This document shows, piece after piece, positions 26,000 through 35,487 of a DNA stretch of 59,032 bases. A program made the translations under genes and the position numbers. Below the pieces are notes generated by a model. That model had not been told where the DNA came from and ran no database searches. It was given only the letters and a program-made list of their open reading frames with translations. Each line of letters starts with the position of its first letter. Within the stretch, counting starts at the first letter, position 1. This DNA comes from Gammaproteobacteria bacterium. Its GTDB lineage: Bacteria; Pseudomonadota; Gammaproteobacteria; DRLM01. The DNA lies in contig DRLM01000007.1 of NCBI GenBank assembly GCA_011375345.1, positions 1 to 59,032 on the forward strand. Reading direction: 5' to 3'.

Positions 26000-28153
26000 A
26001 TGAAGACCGTACCACTGAAGGCCGTTTCCGTGGACCTGACTGAAATTCCCATGCAATCCGCCTCGCTTGATATCTGGGATAAAAAATACCGCCTCAAGGC
26101 CAAAGACGGCACGGTGGTTGATGAGGACATCGATGCGACCTATCAGCGGGTGGCCCGCGCCCTGGCCGAGGTGGAAAGCACTGACGAGGCCCGCAGGCAG
26201 TGGTACGAACAGTTTCTCTGGGCCCTGCGCCACGGCGCCATTCCTGCCGGCCGCATCATCTCCAACGCCGGTGCCCAGGCCTACAAGCCCGCCACCTCCA
26301 CTATCAACTGCACCGTCTCCGGCACCATCCGCGATTCCATGGACGACATTCTGAACAAGGTGCATGAGGCCGGCCTGACCCTGAAAGCGGGCTGCGGCAT
26401 CGGCTACGAGTTTTCCACCTTGCGTCCCCGGGGGGCTTACGTTTCCGGTGCCGGGGCGTACACTTCCGGCCCCCTGTCCTTTATGGATATCTACGACAAA
26501 ATGTGCTTTACCGTCTCCAGCGCCGGCGGCCGGCGGGGCGCGCAGATGGGCACCTTCGACGTGGGCCATCCCGATGTCATGGATTTTATCCGCGCCAAAC
26601 GGGAGCCGGGGCGGCTCAGGCAATTCAATCTGTCATTGCTGGTGACCCGCGAATTCATGGAGGCGGTAAGGCACGACCGCATGTGGCCCCTGGCCTTTCC
26701 CCTGACCCCGACAGAGGCGGAAGCGGACGGCATAGACGTGCACGACCCGGCGCAGGTGGTGTGGCGCGAGTGGCCTATCAAAGACAGCTACATCACCAAT
26801 CCCGCCGGTCAGGTGGCCTGCCGGATTTACAAAGCAATCCGCGCCCAGCGCCTGTGGGACATGATCATGTCCTCCACTTACGATTACGCCGAGCCGGGCT
26901 TTATCCTTGTCGACCAGTACAACGAGATGAACAACAACTGGTTCTGCGAGAACATCCGGGCCACCAATCCCTGCGGTGAACAGGGCCTGCCCCCGTACGG
27001 CGCCTGTCTGCTGGGTTCCATCAACCTCACCAAGTTTGTCCGCAAGCCTTTCAGCAAGCACGCCCGTTTCGACTGGGAGGAATTCCGCAAGGTGGTGCGG
27101 GTGTTCACCCGCATGCTGGACAATGTGGTGGAAATCAACGGCCTGCCGCTGGCCCGCCAACGCGAAGAGATCGAACGCAAACGCCGTCACGGCATGGGTT
27201 ATCTGGGCCTGGGTTCCACCCTCACCATGCTGCGGATGAAATACGGCTCGCCCGCTTCCATCGCTTTCACCGAAGAGGTCACCCGTGAGCTGGCGCTGGA
27301 GGGATGGCGCACCGGGGTGGCGCTGGCGCGGGAGAAAGGCCCGGCGCCCATTATGAACGAAGAATTCACGGTGACGGAAGAAATGTTGCTCAAACGACCG
27401 GAGATGGCGCGCGACGGCTGGAAGCCCGGTGATACCATCAATGGCAAGGTGCTGCACGCCCGCTACAGCCGCTACATGCAGCGCATTGCCGAAGTGGCGC
27501 CCACTTTGGTGGACGAGTTGGCGGAAGTGGGGGCCCGTTTCACCCACCACAGTTCCATCGCTCCCACCGGCACCATTTCCCTGTCGCTGGCCAACAATGC
27601 CTCCAACGGCATCGAGCCCAGCTTTGCCCATCACTATTTTCGCAACGTGATCCGGGAGGGCAAAAAAACCAAGGAAAAGGTGGATGTGTACTCCTTCGAG
27701 CTGTTGGCTTACCGCGCCCTGGTCAAGCCCGAGGCGGCCACCGACGCTGGGGAAGAACACAACACCCTGCCCGATTATTTCGTCACCGCCGATGACATCA
27801 CCCCGCAACAGCACGTGGACATGCAGGCGGCGGCCCAGCGCTGGATAGATTCCAGTATCTCCAAGACCGCCAACGTGCCCACGGACTACCCTTACGAGGA
27901 TTTCAAAAATATCTATATGTACGCCTATGAGCGGGGCTTGAAGGGCTGTACCACCTTCCGTTTCAATCCGGAAGCCTTCCAGGGGGTGCTGGTCAAGGAA
28001 CAGGATCTGGCCAACACCACCTACCGCTTCACCCTGGAAGACGGCAGCGTGATCGAGGCCAAGGGCAATGAAGAGATCGAATACGACGGCGAAACCCATA
28101 CCGCCGCCAATCTGTACGATGCCCTCAAGGAAGGCTATTACGGTAAGTTCTAG
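26000..28153 (+). CDS. nrdJa: Adenosylcobalamin-dependent ribonucleotide reductase, large part
   Basis: Class II ribonucleoside-diphosphate reductase catalytic subunit of 717 residues. Family blocks are GAIPAGRIISNAGAQ, STINCTVSG with the first active-site Cys, GCGIGYEFSTLRPRGA, NPCGEQGLPPYGACLLGSINL (Asn-x-Cys-x-Glu active-site set), and APTGTISLSLANNASNGIEP. It reduces ribonucleotides using B12 and so works with or without oxygen. The C-terminal part that in fused NrdJ enzymes carries the redox cysteines is encoded by the next gene, as in Pseudomonas nrdJa/nrdJb. The ATG is chosen over an upstream TTG in the same frame because it follows the promoter and starts the conserved sequence. Confidence 0.92.
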   Translation: MKTVPLKAVSVDLTEIPMQSASLDIWDKKYRLKAKDGTVVDEDIDATYQRVARALAEVESTDEARRQWYEQFLWALRHGAIPAGRIISNAGAQAYKPATSTINCTVSGTIRDSMDDILNKVHEAGLTLKAGCGIGYEFSTLRPRGAYVSGAGAYTSGPLSFMDIYDKMCFTVSSAGGRRGAQMGTFDVGHPDVMDFIRAKREPGRLRQFNLSLLVTREFMEAVRHDRMWPLAFPLTPTEAEADGIDVHDPAQVVWREWPIKDSYITNPAGQVACRIYKAIRAQRLWDMIMSSTYDYAEPGFILVDQYNEMNNNWFCENIRATNPCGEQGLPPYGACLLGSINLTKFVRKPFSKHARFDWEEFRKVVRVFTRMLDNVVEINGLPLARQREEIERKRRHGMGYLGLGSTLTMLRMKYGSPASIAFTEEVTRELALEGWRTGVALAREKGPAPIMNEEFTVTEEMLLKRPEMARDGWKPGDTINGKVLHARYSRYMQRIAEVAPTLVDELAEVGARFTHHSSIAPTGTISLSLANNASNGIEPSFAHHYFRNVIREGKKTKEKVDVYSFELLAYRALVKPEAATDAGEEHNTLPDYFVTADDITPQQHVDMQAAAQRWIDSSISKTANVPTDYPYEDFKNIYMYAYERGLKGCTTFRFNPEAFQGVLVKEQDLANTTYRFTLEDGSVIEAKGNEEIEYDGETHTAANLYDALKEGYYGKF

Positions 28154-28205
28154 TCAATGTGCGGCGCCTGCGCGCCCCTTGCACCGGGAACACGGAGATA
28201 CAGCC

Positions 28206-28898
28206 ATGACCATTAAAATCGACAAAAAAATCGTCAAATACAACGTCGTCAAGGACACGGGCGGTGCCGCGCAGGACGCGGTGGATGAACAGCCCGCCAA
28301 AGTGATCCAGATGCACGAAAAGATTGAACGGCCGGAAACGCTGCTCGGCGCCACCTATAAAATCAAAACGCCCCTGTCGGAGCATGCCCTCTACGTCACC
28401 ATCAACGATGTCGTGCTGAACCCAGGCACCGAACACGAATTGCGCCGGCCTTTCGAGATCTTCATCAACTCCAAGAACATGGACCACTTTCAGTGGATTG
28501 TGGCCCTGACCCGCATTGTCTCCGCCGTGTTCCGCAAAGGCGGTGATGTGACCTTCCTGGTCGAGGAACTCAAGGCGGTGTTCGACCCGCGTGGCGGGTA
28601 TTTCAAAAAAGGCGGCAAATACATGCCTTCACTGGTGGCGGAAATCGGCGATGCCATCGAACACCATCTGCGGGTGATCGGTCTGATCAAGGATGAAGGT
28701 CTGGACGAGCACCAAAAGAAGCTGGTGGCGGAAAAGCGGGCCCAGTACGAAAAAGGCACACGGCAGTCTGGTGGGGCCGGCGCGGATGGCGATTTTCCGG
28801 AGTCCGCCCAGCTTTGCGGCAAATGCCAGACCAAGGCGGTCATTGTCATGGACGGTTGTCTGACCTGCCTTAACTGTGGCGATTCCAAATGCGGCTGA
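28206..28898 (+). CDS. nrdJb: Ribonucleotide reductase class II, small C-terminal subunit NrdJb
   Basis: A 230-residue protein with a TSCPD-like central domain (LYVTINDVVLNPGTEHELRRPFEIFINSKNMDH) and a C-terminal cysteine tail (CGKC, then CLTCLNCGDSKCG) that should relay reducing equivalents or bind zinc. This matches Pseudomonas NrdJb in length and design, where it is needed for activity of the split enzyme. It follows nrdJa by 52 bp. Its TGA is directly next to the TCA of the convergent pilE, leaving no intergenic base. Confidence 0.88.
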   Translation: MTIKIDKKIVKYNVVKDTGGAAQDAVDEQPAKVIQMHEKIERPETLLGATYKIKTPLSEHALYVTINDVVLNPGTEHELRRPFEIFINSKNMDHFQWIVALTRIVSAVFRKGGDVTFLVEELKAVFDPRGGYFKKGGKYMPSLVAEIGDAIEHHLRVIGLIKDEGLDEHQKKLVAEKRAQYEKGTRQSGGAGADGDFPESAQLCGKCQTKAVIVMDGCLTCLNCGDSKCG

Positions 28899-29297
28899 TC
28901 ACCAGCAGGCATCGGTATTGGAACCGGTAGCGCCCTTGGCGCCGGTATGGGACAACGTCAGGGTGGTGCATTCGGCATCGTTGGCCTGGGCGCTGGTGGA
29001 TTTTGGCGTCGCAGTGGCGGTGAAGGTGGAGGCGGTGCTTGCCACGGTGATGGTGTAATGCCCCTCGTCGGAGTCGGCACTGGCCGGCACCGGGCAATTG
29101 GCGTTGTTGTAGGCACCGAACTCGGTGAAGCAGCGCTCCAGGTTCTGGGCGGTTTGCATCAGTGATGATTGCGCATCGCTGCGGCGGGTTTTGGTGAGCT
29201 GCGATTGAAGGGAGGGGTAGGCCACCGCTGCCACTATGGCGAGGATGACCATCACGATCATCACTTCCACCAAGGTAAAACCATTTCTTGCCATCAT
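28899..29297 (-). CDS. pilE: Type IV minor pilin PilE
   Basis: A 132-residue type IV pilin-like protein. The short leader MMARNG ends at the Gly/Phe cleavage site, followed by FTLVEVMIVMVILAIVAAVAYP with Glu at mature position 5. Two cysteine pairs (ERCFTEF, NNANCPV and the C-terminal AECTTL, TDACW) are expected to form the D-region and a second loop. It is the last gene of the minor pilin operon, where PilE helps prime pilus assembly with PilVWX and PilY1. The first or second Met could be the start. Confidence 0.9.
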   Translation of the reverse strand: MMARNGFTLVEVMIVMVILAIVAAVAYPSLQSQLTKTRRSDAQSSLMQTAQNLERCFTEFGAYNNANCPVPASADSDEGHYTITVASTASTFTATATPKSTSAQANDAECTTLTLSHTGAKGATGSNTDACW

Positions 29298-29544
29298 ATC
29301 CGTACCTGCTGTTGAGTCGTTGTTTTGCGGCGCCTGGCGCCGCCCCGAACCACACTGCTTTGCCTGGAACAGCCCTCACCCTTTGCCAGCCCGCGTTTTC
29401 CACCGGATCCGCACCATCGGGCTGGTTGTTACGTTGACCGCGGATTTTCTCCACTCGGGAGCCGTGGGCTGCGCTTGTCCGGAGCATGCCGGGTAAAAGC
29501 AAAGTCCGGCGGCGATTATCTTGCCCCCTGGTGAAGGATGCGGG

Positions 29545-29901
29545 TCAGGGCCGCCTCCTCGGTATCGGCCCCGAACCCGGGGGCATGACCTCGATGTCGG
29601 TCACCAGTTTTCTGTGCCCGCTGCGCATATAGTGGGCGCGCACCTGCATGCCTGGCCGCAATTCGTATACTGTGGCGCTGTTGCTCAAGGCCGTTTTCAC
29701 CCGGGCCCGGGGATGCAGGGCGAGCTGGGCATCGTTGATGATGATGGTGAAGGCTTCCAGATCCACTTTCTGGATGACACCGACGTGCAAACTTGTCCCG
29801 GATGTCGGCGCTGTCCCGGGCAGGCGGGCATTGTCCCGCTCCGCTCCGGCGGTGGCGGACAGGCCGAGGGTCAGCAGTACTACCAGCAAAGTCTTGTTCA
29901 T
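29545..29901 (-). CDS. pilY2: PilY2-like small exported protein
   Basis: A 118-residue protein with a signal peptide (MNKTLLVVLLTLGLSATAGA) and a small beta-rich domain (LHVGVIQKVDLEAFTIIINDAQLALHPRARV, then LRPGMQVRAHYMRSGHRKLVTDIEVMPPG). Its position between pilY1 and pilE and its size match PilY2 of Pseudomonas, a poorly understood accessory factor for pilus assembly; sequence alone would not be enough. GGAGGA lies 7 bases before the ATG. 247 bp without a gene separate it from pilE. Confidence 0.65.
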   Translation of the reverse strand: MNKTLLVVLLTLGLSATAGAERDNARLPGTAPTSGTSLHVGVIQKVDLEAFTIIINDAQLALHPRARVKTALSNSATVYELRPGMQVRAHYMRSGHRKLVTDIEVMPPGSGPIPRRRP

Positions 29902-29923
29902 GGCCGCGTCCTCCTGGAATCAA

Positions 29924-32900
29924 TCATTGCTCGAGTTCGGTCCAGGACAAGCGTCCCGTGCCGGTGCTGGGCAGGCGTTCAATAGCCCGGTCATTGATGT
30001 CGTCACCGCTGTCGGTTTTGGTGCCGGCGGTGTACTGGCGGTCACCCAGCACCGCGGGGGAGGCCGGCAGGCCCTGATCGAAGAGCTGGCCGCTGGCCGC
30101 CACATTGGACAGGCTGGAAGAGGACAGCAGATCGTTGTCGTCCACCAGGCCGTCGTTGTTGTAATCGAACACCGCATCGTCGGGGCGGGCGCCGGTTTTG
30201 TAGTTCAGGGACATCAACCAGCCTGAGCCGCCGAAGGTGCAGGCGTCGGTGGAGGGAATGAGGGTGTTGAAATAGACGATGTCGCCGCGCACGATGGGAT
30301 GGGTCACCATCCGTTCGCCGGGGCTGGGCAGGTTGATATACCAACCGTGCTCCTGGCCGCTGCCCGAAGTGTCGTATGCCACCGAGTAGTCACTGGATAC
30401 CCGCATGTCCGCGGGGAAGCCTGACAGGAATTCCTGTTCCTTGAGATCGCTGATTTCGAGTTCTTTTTTACCGTGGTCCCACACCCCGTAAAATGCCTGG
30501 GTGTCGGTGTTGCTTTTGTCTGCGTCCACCAAGTATTGGCCGGTGCCAAACAACACCAGGGTGTCCGGTTCGTTGCTGGTGCCGCCGGGCTCGTCGCTGT
30601 GGCGCACCACCACCGGGGGGCTGGTGATGGGCTGGGTGGATCCGGCGATGAACAGGGGTTTGGGCGTGCTGCCCAGCTTGTAGGCCACCTTCCACTTGGA
30701 ATCGTTGCTGTTGTCCACGTCAAAGGCCCACAGGTTGCCTTTGATATCGCCGGCGTAGATGCGCTCCGCCACGCCGTCGCCGTCCAGATCCACCACCGCC
30801 GGGGTGGACAGGCCGTTGCGGTCCGAGCTGCTGCCCACCTCGGTGCTGATCTTGATGTAGTCATCGCCCTCGGTCCAGCTGCCATCCAGGCCGCCGTCCA
30901 GGTAGACGATGAACAACTGGGCTTCGCCGCTGCCGCTGTCGTTGTAGCCGTTGCCGAACACCGCCGCCCAACGGTCGTTGGCCATCATGGCGATGGTGGG
31001 CGTACTGAAGCTGTAGCCCAGGTCGGCATCGTCGGCGGAAGTGAATTCCCACATGACGATCTGATCCGCATTGCTTTCATCGAAGAGGTTGGGATTGGTC
31101 ACGTCCAGGGCAAAATAGCCGCGCCCGCCGCCCCGCAAGCCACCGATGAGTACCGAGCGCCAGGCGGCGGTGCTGCCGCCGGGACCGGCGATGTAGGCGT
31201 CGGACACCACGGGGGTGAGGTCCACGTAGTAGCGGTGGGTGTAGCCGGGATCCGCCAGATAATGCAGCCCGCCGCTGGTATCGGTGGAAAACAGGCTGGC
31301 GGGAATATAGGCCAACACTTCTTCGCCGGTGTCGCTGTCGAAACCGTGCAGCATGCCGTCGTTGGCGCCGATGTAGACCACCCCCTGGCGGTCGGCCTGG
31401 GCCGAACGGAACTCGAAGTAGCGTTCGCCCGCGCCGGTGGGAAAGGGGGCCACCGCCGGCCAGTTCAGCTCGGGTTTGCCCACGTGCACCGGGCCGGCGT
31501 GCACCACGTCACCCAGGCGGCTGGCGCGTACCCGGAAATTGTTGCCCGTGCCTTCGTTGCTGCGGTCGCCGCGGATGAAGTCCAGCCGGCTCTGGCCCAG
31601 GGCCTCGCTGTCCGTGCCCCCGTTGGCGTTGGTGCGCAGATCATTTTGCTGGGCCGTGGTGAGATTGTCCCACTGAAAGGGGATGCCCTGGCTGCCGTCG
31701 TAGCTCAGGATCACCCGCGGCGTGGAGGAGATGTTTCTGGCGTCCAGCTCCGTGGCCGCCTGCCAGAGCGCCGTGGACTGCACTTCGCCGGTGACCGCGT
31801 CCAGGGGATAGGCGGACAAATCGCCGCTCCAGCCCTCGGAATTGAACAGGGCGAGAAACACCGAACTGGTGGTGTTCAGCGAGGTGGAATTGAACGCCAC
31901 GGCGGCGGCTGAACCCGCCCGGTCGGTGATGGCGGCCAGGGCGTCCACCAGGCCGTCCGTCAGTTCCGCCGGGTTCTGGGCGCTCAGGAATTTTCCCCGG
32001 CCGTTGTATGCGGCGTGCCACAGATCATCCACCCGCTCTTCGTCGAAGGCATCGGTGGGATCGGGCCAGGAAAATTCGGCATCGGTGGGATCCTGGGTGG
32101 CCGGATCCAGCGTGCCCGCCACGCCGAAGGCCACGGCAAAGGTCACCATGTGCTGGTGCTCGGCCTCGTCCACTCCCGTGATGGTGGGCACGATGTCATC
32201 CAGGCCGGGCTTGAGGTCGGTCTCGTAGTAGAGCATGGCCACATCGCCCAGGGTTTCGGCGACGGCATCGGCGTAGGGCGCGCCGTCGAAGGCGCTGCTG
32301 TCGTCGCCGTCGGCATTGCCCACCCCGGGATCCCAGCCGTTCCAGTAGCCGTCGGAAATGACCACCGAGAAGTTCTGCTGGCAGGCCCCGCCGTCGCTCT
32401 CGGAAAAAATGGCGTCGGCATCGTTTTCGAAATATTCGCCCACGGTCTCCAGGGCGTTGCGCGCTGGTGTGCCGGGACAGGTGGTCCAGGTGCAGGGGAT
32501 GTCCAGGTTGTAAACGGTGCTCAGCATGCCGGTCTTGACGCTGCTGTCGCTCATGGTGTCGAGATCACGCTCCAGGCCGCCGTTGTAGACGTGCAGGCCC
32601 ATGCGCTTGGCGCTGGTGGCGTTTACCACATTGCCGATGGCGGCCTTGGCCACGTAGGAGCGCTTGCGGTAATAGGTGTACCAGTTGGCGAAGTTCTGGA
32701 TTTCTTCGGCATAGGTGCAGATGGGCGCGGCGGCGCAATCGCTGCGGGCGGCGCTGCCGCTGTAAGTGGCGGTGGCGGGGACGATCTCCACCTTGGTGTG
32801 GACGTCGCTCTCGTCCACCACGCCATCACCGTCGCTGTCCGTCCAGGTAAAGTAGTAGGCGGGAAAAATCGTCTCCCAATACCAGCCGTCGTTCCAGGTA

Positions 32901-33439
32901 AAGTTCCAAAACGAGGTATTGGCAGTCAGATTCAAGGTGGCGCCGCCGGGGTTGTCAGGATCCACCGGGGCGGCGCTGGGGTTGGCGTCGTTGTAGAGCG
33001 CGTTGCCCGAGCTGTCCACCCCGGGCCAGGGCTGGTAGGTCACGTTGGGGTTGTAATACAGGGTGTTGTAATTGTGGTTGCGGGTGCGCCATGCGCCCGC
33101 TACCGAATCTTCGTCAGGGGTGACGTAAGGGTGATCACCCCCGAAGTCTTCATCCAGGCCGTTGTTGGCGCTGGGCAGGATATAGTAGTTCCCCGTCCAG
33201 CCCCCGATGTCGGGCAGGCCGCTGGTGCCGTCCTGCACCAGCAAGTCCCATTCCATGCTGCCGGAGTTGTCCAGCAAAAACTGCACATTGGGTTCCACCG
33301 CGGTGCTCAGAAACAGCGGTGAGGTGGCCAGGGTGCCCGGGGCGGCGTGCACGGTGCCCATAGCCGCCAGCAGGGCGGCCAACAGAGTCGTCCATGGCTG
33401 GCGGTGATCCGCTTTGCTACCTGAATGACTCGTTTTCAT
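29924..33439 (-). CDS. pilY1: Type IV pilus tip adhesin and assembly factor PilY1
   Basis: An 1171-residue exported protein. After a signal peptide (TLLAALLAAMGTVHA) comes a von Willebrand A-type segment with a MIDAS-like DxSxS at residues 57-61 (FLLDNSGSM). The C-terminal half is the PilY1 beta-propeller (YIGANDGMLHGFDSDTGEEVLAYIPASLF, then YAGDIKGNLWAFDVDN). Two calcium-loop candidates are visible: DLDGDGVAERIYAGD in the propeller and DYNNDGLVDDND near the end. In known systems calcium binding by PilY1 controls pilus extension and retraction, and the vWA part senses surfaces. GAGG precedes the ATG. Confidence 0.93.
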   Translation of the reverse strand: MKTSHSGSKADHRQPWTTLLAALLAAMGTVHAAPGTLATSPLFLSTAVEPNVQFLLDNSGSMEWDLLVQDGTSGLPDIGGWTGNYYILPSANNGLDEDFGGDHPYVTPDEDSVAGAWRTRNHNYNTLYYNPNVTYQPWPGVDSSGNALYNDANPSAAPVDPDNPGGATLNLTANTSFWNFTWNDGWYWETIFPAYYFTWTDSDGDGVVDESDVHTKVEIVPATATYSGSAARSDCAAAPICTYAEEIQNFANWYTYYRKRSYVAKAAIGNVVNATSAKRMGLHVYNGGLERDLDTMSDSSVKTGMLSTVYNLDIPCTWTTCPGTPARNALETVGEYFENDADAIFSESDGGACQQNFSVVISDGYWNGWDPGVGNADGDDSSAFDGAPYADAVAETLGDVAMLYYETDLKPGLDDIVPTITGVDEAEHQHMVTFAVAFGVAGTLDPATQDPTDAEFSWPDPTDAFDEERVDDLWHAAYNGRGKFLSAQNPAELTDGLVDALAAITDRAGSAAAVAFNSTSLNTTSSVFLALFNSEGWSGDLSAYPLDAVTGEVQSTALWQAATELDARNISSTPRVILSYDGSQGIPFQWDNLTTAQQNDLRTNANGGTDSEALGQSRLDFIRGDRSNEGTGNNFRVRASRLGDVVHAGPVHVGKPELNWPAVAPFPTGAGERYFEFRSAQADRQGVVYIGANDGMLHGFDSDTGEEVLAYIPASLFSTDTSGGLHYLADPGYTHRYYVDLTPVVSDAYIAGPGGSTAAWRSVLIGGLRGGGRGYFALDVTNPNLFDESNADQIVMWEFTSADDADLGYSFSTPTIAMMANDRWAAVFGNGYNDSGSGEAQLFIVYLDGGLDGSWTEGDDYIKISTEVGSSSDRNGLSTPAVVDLDGDGVAERIYAGDIKGNLWAFDVDNSNDSKWKVAYKLGSTPKPLFIAGSTQPITSPPVVVRHSDEPGGTSNEPDTLVLFGTGQYLVDADKSNTDTQAFYGVWDHGKKELEISDLKEQEFLSGFPADMRVSSDYSVAYDTSGSGQEHGWYINLPSPGERMVTHPIVRGDIVYFNTLIPSTDACTFGGSGWLMSLNYKTGARPDDAVFDYNNDGLVDDNDLLSSSSLSNVAASGQLFDQGLPASPAVLGDRQYTAGTKTDSGDDINDRAIERLPSTGTGRLSWTELEQ

Positions 33440-33480
33440 GTTCTACCTCTTCAATTCAGCCACAAGTTAAGACCCGCGTG

Positions 33481-34014
33481 TCAGAACTGCCGCCCGAAGT
33501 GGCTTTGCAACAAGACGGTGGCGGTGTCGGTGGCGCCGGTGCCGCGGGCGGTCACGCGGAAGGTGTCCACATCACCGCTGCGGTAGGCGCCGTAGCCGCT
33601 GACAGTGAGGTTGTCGCTGTCCCCCGTTACGGTGCCCACATGTTTGATGATGTAACGGGGCTTGCTGTTGACGCCGTCTATGGTGCCGCTGTATTCCACC
33701 GAGCCGGTGCTGCTCCAGGTCCCGGCGGCGGTGTAGTCGGGTTCGGTATCGTCTTCGCCATAGAGGCCGCCGCTGCCGTCGAAGTCGGTGATGGCGACGA
33801 TGGTGTTGAGATAGGCTTCGGCATCCCGCAAGGCGGTCTCCGAGGCTTCGAAGGCCAGGCCGCGGTCGCGGCTGTTGCCCGCCATCCTTTCCTCCATGGT
33901 GCTGGTGCGGGCCGCGGTGAGCCCGATCAGGCTCATGACGATGAGAATCAACAGGCTGACGATGAGCACCGAGCCTCTTTGCGCGGTGGGAAAAAAACAA
34001 GTGTGTTTGTTCAT
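33481..34014 (-). CDS. pilX: Minor pilin-like assembly protein PilX
   Basis: A 177-residue protein with the PilX N-terminal pattern QRGSVLIVSLLILIVMSLIGLTAARTSTMEERMAGNSRDRGLAFEASETAL: a Gly/Ser prepilin-type cleavage site, a membrane helix lacking the Glu5 of normal pilins, then the METMER-like stretch. It primes pilus assembly with PilV, PilW and FimT/U. The ATG at 34014 follows AGAGG; an in-frame GTG 9 bp upstream is less likely. Confidence 0.88.
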   Translation of the reverse strand: MNKHTCFFPTAQRGSVLIVSLLILIVMSLIGLTAARTSTMEERMAGNSRDRGLAFEASETALRDAEAYLNTIVAITDFDGSGGLYGEDDTEPDYTAAGTWSSTGSVEYSGTIDGVNSKPRYIIKHVGTVTGDSDNLTVSGYGAYRSGDVDTFRVTARGTGATDTATVLLQSHFGRQF

Positions 34015-34049
34015 CACGGGCACCTCTTACATCAAACGCCACCCGGCCG

Positions 34050-35021
34050 TCAGCCGGTGCGGTTGCGCAACGCCACGGTGGTGGTGAAATAGCGGCGGAT
34101 GCGCCGGTCGGCACCGCTGTCGTCCAGGCTGAGAAAATCGGCGCTGCGCAGGGTCAGGATGACGCGGATGCTGACCACCGCTTCCATGTCCAGGCCCGCC
34201 GCGTCGGCCTGCACATAGCGGTCGGCGGTGCCGTCACCGGTGGTGTCTTCGCCGTAGAGGATCTGCATGTCCTCCACCCCTTCCACCAGTTCCTGGGCCA
34301 CGCCGTTTTCCGAGCGGAACAGGGCCGGCTCGCCGCTGGCGCCGTTTTGAATGGAATAGGTGATTTCCTGCAATTTGTAGATGGAGGCATCGCCGCGGTA
34401 GACCTTGGACAGATCGCCGCTGGCGTTGCCCGGCGTCGCGCTGCCGCCGGGGTTGTGCACCACGGTGGTTTTGGAACCGGTGGTGCTCACATTGGTGGCC
34501 TGGAAGACATCGCCGCCGGTGCAATCGCTGACGATGAGAATATCGCCGTCTTCCAGATCCGCATCGGCGCTCACGAACAGTGCCGAGGAAGGCGTGGGCA
34601 TAAACGGATCGACGACGGTCGCGCCGTTGCCTGCCCCGCCCCGCAAGGTCAGGGTATCGGGGTCGGCACCGCCCTCTGTTCCTTCCACGCCGCCGTTGCC
34701 GATATTGATGTAACCCTCGCCGCCTGAATTCAGGCCGTTGGTCATATCCGAGATATCGGGCTGGCAGCCCCAGTAGTCCGTTTTACGAATGTCTTCGCTG
34801 AGAAAGTGCATGGCCACGCGGCCATCTTCCTGCATCCTGGCCATGGCTTCCTGCAGGCGGTAATTGGCCTTGGTGCTGATCAATATCTGCACGATACCGG
34901 CCAGTAACAGCAGGCCCGCGGTAATGGCCACCATCAGTTCCACCAGGGTCAGCCCCTGCTGGAGTGGACGGGGGGCGCCGGTCTGCCGTGGCCTCACAGC
35001 TGGGTACTCACGGACAGGCAT
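34050..35021 (-). CDS. pilW: Minor pilin PilW
   Basis: A 323-residue minor pilin. The long leader ends in QQG before LTLVELMVAITAGLLLLAGIVQIL; then comes ANYRLQEAMARMQEDGRVAMHFLSEDIRKTDYWGC, diagnostic of PilW. Two cysteines in the early D region (WGC and later SDC) can pair. The start lies inside the end of pilV, with a 28-bp overlap and no strong binding site, so translation is probably coupled. Confidence 0.9.
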   Translation of the reverse strand: MPVREYPAVRPRQTGAPRPLQQGLTLVELMVAITAGLLLLAGIVQILISTKANYRLQEAMARMQEDGRVAMHFLSEDIRKTDYWGCQPDISDMTNGLNSGGEGYINIGNGGVEGTEGGADPDTLTLRGGAGNGATVVDPFMPTPSSALFVSADADLEDGDILIVSDCTGGDVFQATNVSTTGSKTTVVHNPGGSATPGNASGDLSKVYRGDASIYKLQEITYSIQNGASGEPALFRSENGVAQELVEGVEDMQILYGEDTTGDGTADRYVQADAAGLDMEAVVSIRVILTLRSADFLSLDDSGADRRIRRYFTTTVALRNRTG

Positions 35022-35479
35022 TTCAGGTCACCACTGGCGCCGCTGCAGTCCTCGCCGGTGGCGCCGGTCTGGTCGTCGTCCCACATCACGGTGACGGTGA
35101 ACACTGAGCCAGTGCCGGCACCGCTCACCTTGCCCTTGCCGGCGGGCAGCAGCTGGCTGATGGCCGTGCCCCACTGGTAGTCGTCGTACTGAGCCATGGC
35201 AGCGGCGCTGCAGCCGCTGGAGATGCAACCGGGGTCGGACGAGCTGCCATCGAGGTCGTTATAGGCGCCGGCGGCCACCCCCGTTTGGTTGGCCCGCATG
35301 CGGTCGATCATGTCGTAGGCCAGCAGCGCGGCCTGGCTGCGCTGATAGGCGCTGTGATTGCTTTTGAGCGAGGCGGTTTGCAGCCCGGCGATGCCCAGCA
35401 GGCCGATGGACAAGATCAGTACCGCAATGAGCACTTCGAAGAGGGTGAAGCCGCTTTGGCGCCAAGGCACGGAACTCAT
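34994..35479 (-). CDS. pilV: Minor pilin PilV
   Basis: A 161-residue minor pilin with leader MSSVPWRQSG, cleavage before FTLFEVLIAVLILSIGLLGIAGLQ and the family segment SYQRSQAA-like AYQRSQAALLAYDMIDRMRANQ. Four or more cysteines in the C-terminal half suggest disulfides. I use the ATG at 35479 because GAGG stands 7 bases before it; a longer frame with a TTG start at 35494 would overlap fimT. Confidence 0.88.
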   Translation of the reverse strand: MSSVPWRQSGFTLFEVLIAVLILSIGLLGIAGLQTASLKSNHSAYQRSQAALLAYDMIDRMRANQTGVAAGAYNDLDGSSSDPGCISSGCSAAAMAQYDDYQWGTAISQLLPAGKGKVSGAGTGSVFTVTVMWDDDQTGATGEDCSGASGDLKCLSVSTQL

Positions 35480-35487
35480 GGTGCGCC

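Noticed and set aside
32015-33322. 435-codon open frame antisense to pilY1
   Set aside because: Gly/Val/His-rich shadow typical of GC-rich DNA; pilY1 has signal peptide, MIDAS and propeller motifs.
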